The notes: generated from the letters alone by a model not told the origin. Positions 21,221-30,709 are shown, counted from the stretch's first letter. The stretch is 64,000 nucleotides of DNA from Magnetococcales bacterium (GCA_002753515.1 PEAK01000001.1:46138-110137); one strand, 5' to 3'. Translations and numbers: made by a program.

Positions 21221-21370
21221 ATAGGGTGGCGGACACTTTTACGACTGACTTGTTGTCTTAAGAGTGGTATTTCAGGCAAATTCCCATTGCGGGTTGGTGG
21301 TAATGCGTTCACAATGACCCTTATTTCGGGTCGAATCATGTGTTCATTTTTTGGGGAGAATCATTGGGTC

Positions 21371-23440
21371 ATGAACAAGATCCTGCAACGTTACGACATT
21401 CTGGCAACTATTTTGTTTTTTGTCCTGGTGGTGCCTTCAGAATATTTTGAGATTTTTTCCCTCCTTGAAGAGCAGACCGTCTCGTTTCGCCATATCTTGC
21501 GGCAAAATTATGGTGATCCTCAGACAATGAGCTTTCCCAAGGATAAAATTGTATTGATCAATACCGATGAGGCTTTCTTCAAAGAATATAAGAGTTTTCC
21601 GTTACGTCGCACGGATATCGGGAAAATTGCCGAAAATCTCAAGACGTTGGGAGCGCGGGTGGTCGCTATCGACCTTCTGATGGATTTCCCCAGTTCCTAC
21701 AACGAAGATCAACCAACCGCCGAATCCTTCAAGAAAGCCGCTCCGGTCTTGTTGGTGTCCCAAGCTGACATCCGCAAAGGTAAATTTGAGCGACTCAACC
21801 TGCCCACCCGGGAATTGGCTGCGGTAACCCAAAATGGTTACACCAATATCGGCTCGCAAAGCAGTGTAGTAACCTCTCTGTCCCGATTGAAAATTTTTCC
21901 TGAAATTGCTGAAAAGGCAAAAGCTTGGCCGTATGCCATCAAAGCGTTGTCGATGTATTTTGGGGTGGAACCCGAATTGGGGCCTGGCGTTATTAAATTT
22001 GGACCTAATCTGTCCGTGCCCTTGGATCAATTCAACAATATTTACATCGACTTTCCCATTCTTCCCCCCGGTAGCCGGTATTTGAGTCAGACTGCCGGTT
22101 TCTCTGCTTTGGATTATCTGAATATCGCAGGCAAAAGTGAAGAAGATCTGTATGAATTGAGCTATCCGATTAAAGATCGGATCGTGCTATTGGGTGACAC
22201 TTCAGAAGTGTCACACGATTGGTTTGATACCCCTGTGGGGACGGTCTACGGGGTGGAAATCATTGCCGATGTCATTCAGACCATTTTGAAGGGTGGGACA
22301 TTGAAGCCAGCTTCCGTTCCTCAAGAAGCATCGGCGGCTTTTCTGTTGATGCTGGGTATGATGGTGCTGGGTGTTATCAAACATCCAACCTTGAGAGTTC
22401 TGGTTGCCCTCCTGGGTATCGGTTTGTGGGTCGGGATCATCACCGTGATCTACGTCAAGCATGGATTGGTTTTCTCCATGTCCTACTCCCTGCTGGCAGC
22501 CATTCTCAGTTTCATGGTCATCAATATGCGGTATTACCTCCAGGAGATGAGCCAGAAAAAAATGATCAAGGGGGCATTTGGGCAATACCTGTCGCCCCAT
22601 GTGGTGGATATTCTGGTTAAAGATCCCAGCAAGCTGAGTCTGGGAGGCGAAGAGCGTGTGATGACCGCCTTTTTTTCCGATGTGGCGGGATTTTCCACGA
22701 TTTCGGAAAAACTGACCCCCTCGGAATTGGTGTTGCTCCTAAACGAATATTTGACCGCCATGTGCGAAATCATTGCCAAGTATGATGGAACGGTGGACAA
22801 GTTTGAAGGTGATGCCATTATTGCCTTTTGGGGGGCGCCGTTGGATCAGCCCAACCATGCAACGATGTGCTGTCATGCCTCTGTCGAAATGCAACAATTC
22901 ATGCATCAGATGCGGGAACGGTTGGCCAAGGAGGGTCGGGCCCCCTTGCGCGTACGCATGGGCATCAACTCCGGACCCATGGTGGTGGGTAACATGGGAT
23001 CGAAACAGCGTATGGATTACACCATCATGGGTGATGCGGTGAATCTGGCGGCGCGCTTGGAAGGGGCGAACAAATTCTATGCATCAGACACCATGATCTC
23101 GGATGCGACTTATCAGTTGGCTAAAAACGATATCGATTGTCGGGTGTTGGATACGGTACGCGTCATTGGTAAAAAAGAGCCGGTCACCATTTATCAATTA
23201 TTGGGCAAAAAAGGTGAGGTTACCGGCAAACTTGCTGAACTATTGCAACATTATAACGCTGGCTTGGAGCAGTATCGGGCGCGGGACTACCAACAAGCCA
23301 TAGAACATTTTGAAAAAGCGCTCGCCATCATTCCTGAGGATGGACCATCAAAGACCTATGTGGAACGTTGCAGGGAATACCTGGAAAATCCCCCTGCAGC
23401 AGACTGGGATGGGGTGTTTGTCTTCACCTCAAAGGGATAG
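21371..23440 (+). CDS. CHASE2-domain class III adenylate cyclase with C-terminal TPR
   Basis: A 689-residue membrane cyclase. One N-terminal helix is followed by a periplasmic CHASE2 sensor (about 30-300; IVLINTDEAFF, LGARVVAIDLLMDFP). Two or three more helices follow (about 320-400), then the cytoplasmic cyclase domain. Metal-binding Asp residues lie in FFSDVAGFSTI (about 435) and FEGDAIIAFWG. The Lys in VDKFEGD and Asp in IMGDAVNLAAR are the ATP-selecting pair, so cAMP is the expected product. A C-terminal TPR unit occupies about 620-665. The frame opens at TTG 21287, but ATG 21371 with GGGGAGA upstream fits better. It is separated from the FecR gene by a terminator, so it probably has its own promoter. 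Confidence 0.9.
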   Translation: MNKILQRYDILATILFFVLVVPSEYFEIFSLLEEQTVSFRHILRQNYGDPQTMSFPKDKIVLINTDEAFFKEYKSFPLRRTDIGKIAENLKTLGARVVAIDLLMDFPSSYNEDQPTAESFKKAAPVLLVSQADIRKGKFERLNLPTRELAAVTQNGYTNIGSQSSVVTSLSRLKIFPEIAEKAKAWPYAIKALSMYFGVEPELGPGVIKFGPNLSVPLDQFNNIYIDFPILPPGSRYLSQTAGFSALDYLNIAGKSEEDLYELSYPIKDRIVLLGDTSEVSHDWFDTPVGTVYGVEIIADVIQTILKGGTLKPASVPQEASAAFLLMLGMMVLGVIKHPTLRVLVALLGIGLWVGIITVIYVKHGLVFSMSYSLLAAILSFMVINMRYYLQEMSQKKMIKGAFGQYLSPHVVDILVKDPSKLSLGGEERVMTAFFSDVAGFSTISEKLTPSELVLLLNEYLTAMCEIIAKYDGTVDKFEGDAIIAFWGAPLDQPNHATMCCHASVEMQQFMHQMRERLAKEGRAPLRVRMGINSGPMVVGNMGSKQRMDYTIMGDAVNLAARLEGANKFYASDTMISDATYQLAKNDIDCRVLDTVRVIGKKEPVTIYQLLGKKGEVTGKLAELLQHYNAGLEQYRARDYQQAIEHFEKALAIIPEDGPSKTYVERCREYLENPPAADWDGVFVFTSKG

Positions 23441-23480
23441 TGGGACGTATTCCACGTTAGATTCATTCAAATGAGTAGCA

Positions 23481-23532
23481 TGTCAGGACGGTAAAGAATC
23501 TCTGGACCATTCCGCAGGTTGCCGTCCTGACA
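23481..23532 (+). promoter_or_regulatory. Inverted repeat abutting the aminotransferase ribosome binding site
   Basis: TGTCAGGACGG at 23481-23491 and CCGTCCTGACA at 23522-23532 are perfect complements. The pairing extends inwards by three more pairs including one G-T, giving a 14-pair stem. The right arm ends on the first base of the AGGAG ribosome site (23532-23536) of the aminotransferase gene. No T-run follows, so it is not a standard terminator. It could be an operator, an RNA hairpin gating translation, or part of the cyclase 3' end. Confidence 0.5.
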
Positions 23533-23545
23533 GGAGATGTTGCCA

Positions 23546-24814
23546 ATGAATGTTCTGCCCTGGTACGACAGGATTCCTCGCACACGGATATACTTGAAAC
23601 TGCCTGAAATCCTGGGTGGCTTGGTAAACTTGGCTGCCGGTCAGGAGGACGGGTATGAGCAGGTAGAGGCCTTTGAACATGCCTTTGCCGATAGAATGGG
23701 TGTGGATGGCGCTGTCGCCGAACCCTATGCCAGGATAGCGCTTTACCATCTGGTGGTCGCACTGCAGTTACCCCCCGGCAGTGAAATTATCATGACCCCG
23801 GTTACCATCCACGATATCGTCAATGTATTACTGATAGCAGGTCTCAAGCCGGTCTTTGTGGATATTGATCCGCAAACCTACCAGATGGATCCGCAAAAAT
23901 TGATTGCGGCCATTACCCCAAAAACACGAGCTGTCCTGGTGACGCATTTGTTTGGTTTGGCAACCGATATGGATGCCATTCAAGGGATTTGCCGGCAACG
24001 TGGGCTGGTTTTGCTGGAGGATGGATCCCACGCCTTTAACGCCGCTTGGAATGGAAAAAAATTGGGTACATTCGGTGATGCCGGTTTTTTCTCCCTTTCT
24101 TCACTCAAGGCGGTGTCCACCGGGTATGGTGGGATTGTTGTTGCCAAAGATGCCCAATTGCTTGAAGGGGTTCGCAGGCAAGCGGATGCATTGCCAAAGG
24201 TCGAAAAAGGCCACTTGTTGGGGATTTTGCTGCGCAATTTGATTGTTAATCTGGCAACGCATCCCACCCTGTTTTCCTGGTCCACCTTTCCGGTGATTCG
24301 TTGGATAAGTGATCGCAGCCCGGAGACGATCCGCAAGCTACAAACAGATAATCCAAATGTTTTACGACTCTCCGGTATCCCTGAAAAATGGTTGTGGCGT
24401 TTTTGTTCGATCCAGGCCGATTTGGGATTGCATTGCCTGTCGCGTATGCGTGAGTGGGACGAAAAACGGCGGTCCAATGCGCACGTATTATTGGATTATC
24501 TCAAAACAGAGGCCCCTGAGCGTCTGCCTCGATTGATGCTAGGTTCGTACAACGTGTTTTGGCGCTTTCCGTTCCGTGCCCCCGAGGGCGCGGAATTTCG
24601 GCGGTTTATGGCAATGAGAGGGGTGGATTTAACGACGACCTTGCTCCCTTGTTGTTCAGGCATGCCTATTTTTTCGGACATCGCCAGGGAGACCCCGAAT
24701 GCCCGGCAGGCGGTCAGGGAGGTCCATTTTTTACCGGTTCATCCGACGATTCCGCAAGAACGCATTCACCAGATGGCCAGGATTGTGCTTGAGTTTCTTC
24801 AACAAAGGGGCTGA
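23546..24814 (+). CDS. DegT/DnrJ/EryC1-family PLP aminotransferase
   Basis: A 422-residue member of the sugar-aminotransferase family. The PLP fold shows PVTIHDIVNVLLIAGLKPVF, the cofactor-contacting LLEDGSHAFNA and the candidate PLP lysine in SLSSLKAVSTGYGG. Family enzymes usually transaminate nucleotide-linked keto-sugars. ATG 23546 is chosen because AGGAG lies nine bases upstream; ATG 23537 touches that site. It starts a run of four plus-strand genes with two radical SAM proteins and a methyltransferase. Its product is unknown; an amino-sugar or similar envelope component is an inference. Confidence 0.82.
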   Translation: MNVLPWYDRIPRTRIYLKLPEILGGLVNLAAGQEDGYEQVEAFEHAFADRMGVDGAVAEPYARIALYHLVVALQLPPGSEIIMTPVTIHDIVNVLLIAGLKPVFVDIDPQTYQMDPQKLIAAITPKTRAVLVTHLFGLATDMDAIQGICRQRGLVLLEDGSHAFNAAWNGKKLGTFGDAGFFSLSSLKAVSTGYGGIVVAKDAQLLEGVRRQADALPKVEKGHLLGILLRNLIVNLATHPTLFSWSTFPVIRWISDRSPETIRKLQTDNPNVLRLSGIPEKWLWRFCSIQADLGLHCLSRMREWDEKRRSNAHVLLDYLKTEAPERLPRLMLGSYNVFWRFPFRAPEGAEFRRFMAMRGVDLTTTLLPCCSGMPIFSDIARETPNARQAVREVHFLPVHPTIPQERIHQMARIVLEFLQQRG

Positions 24815-24869
24815 TGTTGAAGCAGACCGGGGGATGGCATTGCAGGATCTTTTGTAAAGGGGTGAATTC

Positions 24870-25976
24870 ATGTCCATTATCAGCATGGCTGAGCAGTTGA
24901 CCATCAAGAATATCCCCGGGATATTGCGTTCGGCACTAGGCAATTTTATCAGCCTGATGACCCAAAGGCCCAACAAAGGCTCACCCTTTTACATTTTGTG
25001 GATCACCACGTATGGATGCAATCGCAAATGCCTCCATTGTGACTGGGTTTGGTCGCGCACCTCGGAGGCCGATTTGGCTCGGGAGCTGAATGATACCGAA
25101 CAATTGCAATTGGTCGAACAAATGTGTGCCACCGATGCCTGGGGGGTTACCATCTCCGGGGGTGAACCTTTGATGCTGCCCAAGATTCGCGAGATTCTCC
25201 GGCGCCTGAAACAGGCCGGCAAACGGGTTAATTTGTGCAGCAATGGGGTGTTGTTACCAAGGTTTGCCGAAGAATTGGTGGCTATCAAACTGGATTCCCT
25301 GACCGTCAGCATGGACAGCTTTCGACCCGAAGAACATGACCATATTCGCGGGGTTCCCGGTTCTTTTCAAAAATCCATGGCGGGAATTGCGGCAGTAAAA
25401 AAATGGCGCGGTAACCGCAAATTCCCTAAATTGGTGATCAAGGCGGTTATTTCTTCTAAAAATTTTCGTGAAATGGCCCAATGGGTTGAGTACTTTCATC
25501 CCTATGCCGACACGGTTGAATTTCAACCCATTCAAAACAATCTGGTACATCAGATCAAGGCGGGCGAGGATTCCTTGATGTTTCGACCAGAAGAGGAAGG
25601 GGAATTCCGTCGGGTGATGGATGATTTGGCGGCACGCTGGTCAACCTTCAAGTCGCCCTACTATCAACGTATGGCTGATTTCATCTTTCATCCTGGAGAA
25701 CTGTTTGATTCCGGAGGGTTTCGTTGTCTGTTCCTTTCGTCTTTCTTTTTGGAAATCAGCCCCTATGGTGCCGTGGGGAGCTGTCCGGGACACTATGTCC
25801 TGGGTAACGTGCGCGAAAGAACAATCTTAGATATATGGCGTGACCTGAAAACGTGCGAATATCAAAAAAAATTGCGGTCGAAAAACAACAAATGCCTGTG
25901 TTGGACCTACAATACATTTTCCAATCTGTATTTGTTGCCACTCTACAAGCATTCCCCTTGGATCAAGGATCCGTGA
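24870..25976 (+). CDS. Radical SAM protein with C-terminal Cys cluster
   Basis: A 368-residue radical SAM enzyme. The 4Fe-4S/SAM motif is GCNRKCLHCDW (about residues 50-60), followed by the SAM-binding ISGGEP. A Cys-containing C-terminal region (FRCLFLSS, GSCPGHYVLGN, NKCLCW) resembles the SPASM or twitch auxiliary-cluster region. Reaction and substrate are unknown. It lies 55 bases after the aminotransferase and 4 bases before the methyltransferase, so these genes are probably cotranscribed. Confidence 0.85.
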   Translation: MSIISMAEQLTIKNIPGILRSALGNFISLMTQRPNKGSPFYILWITTYGCNRKCLHCDWVWSRTSEADLARELNDTEQLQLVEQMCATDAWGVTISGGEPLMLPKIREILRRLKQAGKRVNLCSNGVLLPRFAEELVAIKLDSLTVSMDSFRPEEHDHIRGVPGSFQKSMAGIAAVKKWRGNRKFPKLVIKAVISSKNFREMAQWVEYFHPYADTVEFQPIQNNLVHQIKAGEDSLMFRPEEEGEFRRVMDDLAARWSTFKSPYYQRMADFIFHPGELFDSGGFRCLFLSSFFLEISPYGAVGSCPGHYVLGNVRERTILDIWRDLKTCEYQKKLRSKNNKCLCWTYNTFSNLYLLPLYKHSPWIKDP

Positions 25977-25980
25977 CTCA

Positions 25981-26739
25981 ATGGACCGGCAAAATTATAT
26001 AACCATGGCCGCCGTGCAGGAACGGCATTGGTGGTTTCGTGGCAGACGCGCCCTATTGGGGCGCGTGTTTGCGCGGCTGAAATTGCCGGAAAAAGCGCAT
26101 ATCCTGGATGCCGGTTGCGGACCTGGTCCCAATTTGCAGTTGCTTGCACAATATGGTCGTGTGTGGGGTATGGAGTATGACGACTATGCTTTGGAACATG
26201 CGAAAAAAATATCCGATGCCACCTTGGCTCAGGGATTCCTTCCGTATGACATACCCTTCGCAGGGCAAAAATTTCATCTGGTGACCCTGCTGGATGTCCT
26301 TTCTTGCATCGAATCCGATAAGGATGCCATACAAGCCTTGGCCGAGCGAATCGAACCGGGTGGATGGTTGGTGATCACGGCTCCAGCTTACAATTTTCTT
26401 TGGTCGAGCCACGATGTGGCATCGCATCATTATCGGCGCTACACCATTTCCAGGCTCAAGGATGCTGTGGCCCCTTCCGGTTTGACCATTCATTTCACGA
26501 GTTATTTCAATTCCATTCTGTTTTTACCCATATTTCTGATTCGACTCATGAAGCGATGGTTGTCCATCCTGGAAGGGGATGATTCCGGTGTTGTGCCATC
26601 GGTGCCGATCAATCAATTTTTGTATGGCCTTTTAAGGTTGGAAAGTGCTTTATTAGGATATGGCTTGGTATTTCCCTTTGGTGTATCGGTGTTGCTCGTT
26701 GCCCATAAACCAGTATCTGACGGTAGCAATCTGGTGTAG
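25981..26739 (+). CDS. Class I SAM-dependent methyltransferase
   Basis: A 252-residue methyltransferase. The N-terminus ERHWWFRGRRALL is typical of a subgroup found in glycan clusters. The SAM-binding motif I is HILDAGCGPGPNLQLL (about 40-55), with an acidic end of strand 2 (WGMEYDDYAL) and LVTLLDVLSCI as motif post-I. The C-terminus has one or two hydrophobic stretches that could touch the membrane. It starts 4 bases after the radical SAM stop. The substrate is unknown. Confidence 0.82.
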   Translation: MDRQNYITMAAVQERHWWFRGRRALLGRVFARLKLPEKAHILDAGCGPGPNLQLLAQYGRVWGMEYDDYALEHAKKISDATLAQGFLPYDIPFAGQKFHLVTLLDVLSCIESDKDAIQALAERIEPGGWLVITAPAYNFLWSSHDVASHHYRRYTISRLKDAVAPSGLTIHFTSYFNSILFLPIFLIRLMKRWLSILEGDDSGVVPSVPINQFLYGLLRLESALLGYGLVFPFGVSVLLVAHKPVSDGSNLV

Positions 26740-26775
26740 TAGATTGGTAAACTTCCGAGAAATGCATCCACGACC

Positions 26776-28065
26776 ATGACATACTTGCGTCAAACCCCCA
26801 AAGCCTTGCTCGTTTCTCTCAGGGATCCTTTCCTGGACTCGGATCGGGTTATGCCCCCCATGGGCGTCATGGCGTTGCATTCCTATTTGCTCAATCTAGG
26901 GATTGAATCGCGCCTTGAAAACAACTTTGACATTAATAACGTGGAACAATATTGTGATTTTAATTATATATGTATTTCCTGCATGACGCCGCAGAAATTC
27001 CAAGCCTATGAAATTCTCCATGCGGTAAAACGTACTTGTCCCGATATCCGGGTGGTAATCGGCGGTCCCCATGCCAGTTATTATTTGGAAGAATGTATTA
27101 CACAGCCGTTTGACTTTATCGTCAAGGGCGATGGCGAATTGGCCTTGGAGGAAATTCTCACGGGGCGCGCTGAACTCAAAAGGGTCATGGAACGTCCGGT
27201 GTCTGAGCAGCAGATGAACACCTTTCCACTTCCTTACAGGGAAAAAGATTTTTTAAATCAATATGAATTCGTTTTCCAGGGAGTTCGCGCATCGACCCTC
27301 CTGACATCAAAAGGTTGTCCCATGTCCTGTACCTTTTGTGAAGATGCCAGGACCAAGGTGCGGATGTATACCCCGGAATACGTGGGGCGTCAGATTGAAG
27401 AGATCAAGGCGGCGGGCTATCAGGGGGTGATGTTTTTTGATGATGTCATGACGCTTTCCAAAAAACGGGTACGTGACCTCACCCGGGAAATTATCAAGCA
27501 TGATATCTTGTTCCGTTGCTTTGGTCATGCCCGTACTATGACCGATGATATTGCAGATATGTTGCGGGATGCGGGGTGCATTGAGACCGGGGTGGGCATG
27601 GAGACCGGTTCGCAACGTATCTTGGATGCTGTCCTCAAAAAAACTACAATTGATCAAAACAAAGATTATGTTTTAATGTGTAATGCCCGTGGTATTCGTG
27701 TGAAAGCCTTCTTTATTCTGGGGCTTCCAGGGGAGAACGAAGAGACGATAGCGGAAACTGAAAAATTTTTGCAATTCCTCATGGAACAGACCGTGGTGAG
27801 CCACGATGGCAAAGTTATTCAAAATGATTTCGATATGACAGTTTTTTTTCCTTATTCGGGAACTGAGATACGTCGCAAAATGGATGCTGGCGAAGGGGAT
27901 ATTGATCTGATGTTTGTCGATAACCCTGATTTAAGATATGGTTTTTATAAGGGTGTCCAAGGTTCATCGGAGGTGGTTATCCGGACCAATCGCATGTCCG
28001 CAGAATTGCTTCGAGAAAACCAAGTGCGCCTCTTGAGTACGTATAAAGCCAAACCTTCCACCTGA
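26776..28065 (+). CDS. B12-binding-domain radical SAM protein
   Basis: A 429-residue enzyme of the BchE/P-methylase-like class. The N-terminal cobalamin-binding-like domain shows MPPMGVMALHSYLLNLGIE and VVIGGPHASYY. The radical SAM core has SKGCPMSCTFCEDA, with the CxxxCxxC cluster ligands, and VGMETGSQRILD. Family members methylate or rearrange unactivated carbons, often in lipids, pigments or antibiotics. It is separated by 36 bases from the methyltransferase and converges with the GT2 gene, with 4 bases between stops. The substrate cannot be told from sequence. Confidence 0.83.
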   Translation: MTYLRQTPKALLVSLRDPFLDSDRVMPPMGVMALHSYLLNLGIESRLENNFDINNVEQYCDFNYICISCMTPQKFQAYEILHAVKRTCPDIRVVIGGPHASYYLEECITQPFDFIVKGDGELALEEILTGRAELKRVMERPVSEQQMNTFPLPYREKDFLNQYEFVFQGVRASTLLTSKGCPMSCTFCEDARTKVRMYTPEYVGRQIEEIKAAGYQGVMFFDDVMTLSKKRVRDLTREIIKHDILFRCFGHARTMTDDIADMLRDAGCIETGVGMETGSQRILDAVLKKTTIDQNKDYVLMCNARGIRVKAFFILGLPGENEETIAETEKFLQFLMEQTVVSHDGKVIQNDFDMTVFFPYSGTEIRRKMDAGEGDIDLMFVDNPDLRYGFYKGVQGSSEVVIRTNRMSAELLRENQVRLLSTYKAKPST

Positions 28066-28069
28066 TCCA

Positions 28070-29041
28070 TTATTTAGTGTTCCGGTCGAAAAAGAGTGTC
28101 CCTGTACCGATATAATCGTGGAAATGCAGCTTTGGTATAACGTTGACGTTCATTTTCATATTTAAAAATTGTAGTGACATCACTAACATGAATAGAACGA
28201 TCATGATGAGGAAAACCAGCATGTTGCCGATGAGGTCAGTGGCCCACCCGGGTGTGGCCCAATCGGTGCCGTAGCGAACAAATATGACAGCACCAATGCC
28301 GATTACGGTCGCTATGCTGACCCCCAGGAGAGAGAAAAAGATGCGGGCGTAGACCGTTTCGCCAAAGATGGACAGACCGCTCAACCCATGGACCAGAAGG
28401 TTTCCCAGGTTTTGGGAGGATTGGCCAAAATAGCGTTGTCCCCTTTTGGAAGGGATGGTGTGATAGGGAATCCTGGAACGGATGATAGCGGATGGGTAGT
28501 GTTGCCATAGCTCTGGGCGCGAAATCAAACTGAGAAGGCGTTTTTTGGGAATGAGACTGAAATTGCCAAAATTAATCACCTTTCCCACCAATAAAACGAA
28601 TAACATGCGGTACAGGAAATAACCAATCTTGAAAGCAACATTTTCTGTTCGTTTGATGCGTGTGCATACCCAAATATCTTGAGGTGTTCCGTTGTGTAGA
28701 TGGATCAGCTCAGGAATGGATTGCGGGCTGTCTTCACCATCAGAGTCCATGACGATGACGGCATCAAAGTCATAATTCTTCTTTTCCAGGTTGGCCAATC
28801 CCATGGAGATGGCCTTTTGATTACCCAGGTTGCATATCAGGTTCCATGATTCTACCCTGACAACACACCCCTGCTTTTCTAAAGCTTTCCCATCAAAGGA
28901 TTCTGGGAGTGTGGAGCCATCGTTGATAGCGACAATGTGGAATTGGACATCACGCATGGGTAGGGCATTAATGTTTTCCACAAGCATTTGCAGACAGGGC
29001 CAATCATTGAACACGGGTGTCATTATTACGAAAGTTTGCAT
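28070..29041 (-). CDS. Family 2 glycosyltransferase with C-terminal membrane helices
   Basis: A 323-residue GT-A glycosyltransferase. The N-terminus FVIMTPVFNDWPCLQMLV starts the nucleotide-sugar domain; VAINDGS and the DxD-type motif VMDSDGEDSP (about 98) bind the donor and metal. One hydrophobic stretch lies near residues 155-175 and two strong ones near 230-300. The layout resembles polyprenyl-phosphate sugar transferases of the DPM1/GtrB type, which feed GT-C enzymes; the next upstream gene on this strand is a GT-C-like protein. Role in a lipid-linked sugar pathway is inferred. Confidence 0.83.
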   Translation of the reverse strand: MQTFVIMTPVFNDWPCLQMLVENINALPMRDVQFHIVAINDGSTLPESFDGKALEKQGCVVRVESWNLICNLGNQKAISMGLANLEKKNYDFDAVIVMDSDGEDSPQSIPELIHLHNGTPQDIWVCTRIKRTENVAFKIGYFLYRMLFVLLVGKVINFGNFSLIPKKRLLSLISRPELWQHYPSAIIRSRIPYHTIPSKRGQRYFGQSSQNLGNLLVHGLSGLSIFGETVYARIFFSLLGVSIATVIGIGAVIFVRYGTDWATPGWATDLIGNMLVFLIMIVLFMLVMSLQFLNMKMNVNVIPKLHFHDYIGTGTLFFDRNTK

Positions 29042-29065
29042 CTGTTTCCGCCACGACGATTGATA

Positions 29066-30709
29066 TTAAAACAATCTTGATTTAACAACCGCAAAGAGCA
29101 TGCCCAATCGTTCGATACGATGGATGGTTCTCATATCATTGAAAGCGAGATGGGCGTTCCACCGCGTTGAGGCGATAACAAAATCGGGATTAACGACTTT
29201 ATCTTCCAAACTCACGATAAAGTTTGATGGCATGATCTCACCGATATTGATTGGAACATAAAACACGCCCACTGTAAATTTCCGTTTTGCAAATTCGACA
29301 TGTTCTTTTTCCGCGATTTTGCGTCCATCTTCAATGACCTTGAGGGCAGCTTCACGATAGGACGTCATCCAGTAATCCGTCTCAAATTGACTGGCAGCTT
29401 CAGGCATACCACCGCTGAACACATTATAGAAAGTGTACTGATAGGGATGTAGCTGGCCCATGATGAGCATGTGGCGTCCGAGATAGACGATCAGGACTAC
29501 AACCATCAAAATTTGGACCATCCGCCCTGAACGTGCCAACATGTTCCCCCAGTGTGAAAAAGCAATGCCTGACAACACGGCAAAGGGTGGCAGGATGAAC
29601 AAAACGTGTCGCGCACCATCATAAATAACGGATTTCAGAACGATGACCAGAATGAGGGGCAACAGTGTTGCCAGCAGCAGTAAAGTGTGACCTATGGCCT
29701 GACGAAGGATGCGGTGTTGCCAATGTTTCCACGTTGTCAGGAATGACCCTATCAGAACTGGAATGGCTAGAATTGCCAGCATCTCGGGCAGGCTGACGCC
29801 CAGGTAAATCGGCAGATAATCCCACGGCAGATGAGACGAGGATATGTGTACACCTTTGAATAGAACGCTTTTTCCCCACTCGTGGTGAGCGGCGGTTTGG
29901 AAAGAAGCCAATAATACCCTTGGATTGACAAGGAGCGCTGGCCAGAAAATGATGGTCAGGAAAGATGCTATGGCCAGGGGTATACCGATGACTCGTGGGA
30001 GAGAGGCTTGTTTGATGAACAGTGGTAAGGATATCGGTTCTGGAAGCAGTCGGTATTGAATCCACAATCCAGAGAGCAGGGCTATGCCCGCATAGCCCAG
30101 CAAAAGCACACCGCCAATGCGAATCCCCAACGCCAATGCTAAAGATAAACCAAGTTTAATCAATAACTTATTTGATGCTTCCAATGGATTTTCCGCGAGT
30201 CGAGCCAAGTAATAGAGGGACCAAATGGTCCCGGCTGCAAAGGGAATATCCTTGGCATTGATAAATATGTGGCCGTAAAACATCGGGATTGTGGCCAAGT
30301 TGACAAGGGACCAAAAGCCGGCTTTGGAACCGGCGAGGTGCGAGGCCATCCTCCAGGCTCCGAGCAAAGCGAAAATGCCTGTGCCGGTATTGAGCAGGCG
30401 TCTGGTGGTGTGACCTGAAAACGGTGACAGCCATGCCACTATTTCCGCGATGGTGTCATAGAGCCCGCCGAAAAGGTATAGATCAAGGTAGTTGGTGGCC
30501 CTGCTGTCGGCTCCGAAGCTTGCATACCAGCTGATGATCGCCTTTCCATAAAAGCGATTTTGCCACACCTCGTCGTAGCTGTATCCGTAATCACGGCACG
30601 TTGCCAGCATGACCAGCGCGAGCAAGGAAAGGATGAGAAATGACAGGCGGTCATAGACGTCTGTTGGGAATTGGGGTAGGATTCTGTGGGGTACTTGGTG
30701 GGCCAGCAT
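29066..30709 (-). CDS. GT-C-type membrane glycosyltransferase (family 39-like)
   Basis: A 547-residue integral membrane protein with about eleven hydrophobic segments. In the first periplasmic loop, DYGYSYDEVWQNRFYG (about 45-60) holds the acidic pair expected of GT-C enzymes, which take sugar from polyprenyl phosphate. The last 110 residues form a soluble tail. It lies 24 bases upstream of the GT2 gene on the same strand, so donor synthesis and transfer may be coupled. The acceptor (protein, lipid or polysaccharide) is unknown. Confidence 0.75.
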   Translation of the reverse strand: MLAHQVPHRILPQFPTDVYDRLSFLILSLLALVMLATCRDYGYSYDEVWQNRFYGKAIISWYASFGADSRATNYLDLYLFGGLYDTIAEIVAWLSPFSGHTTRRLLNTGTGIFALLGAWRMASHLAGSKAGFWSLVNLATIPMFYGHIFINAKDIPFAAGTIWSLYYLARLAENPLEASNKLLIKLGLSLALALGIRIGGVLLLGYAGIALLSGLWIQYRLLPEPISLPLFIKQASLPRVIGIPLAIASFLTIIFWPALLVNPRVLLASFQTAAHHEWGKSVLFKGVHISSSHLPWDYLPIYLGVSLPEMLAILAIPVLIGSFLTTWKHWQHRILRQAIGHTLLLLATLLPLILVIVLKSVIYDGARHVLFILPPFAVLSGIAFSHWGNMLARSGRMVQILMVVVLIVYLGRHMLIMGQLHPYQYTFYNVFSGGMPEAASQFETDYWMTSYREAALKVIEDGRKIAEKEHVEFAKRKFTVGVFYVPINIGEIMPSNFIVSLEDKVVNPDFVIASTRWNAHLAFNDMRTIHRIERLGMLFAVVKSRLF

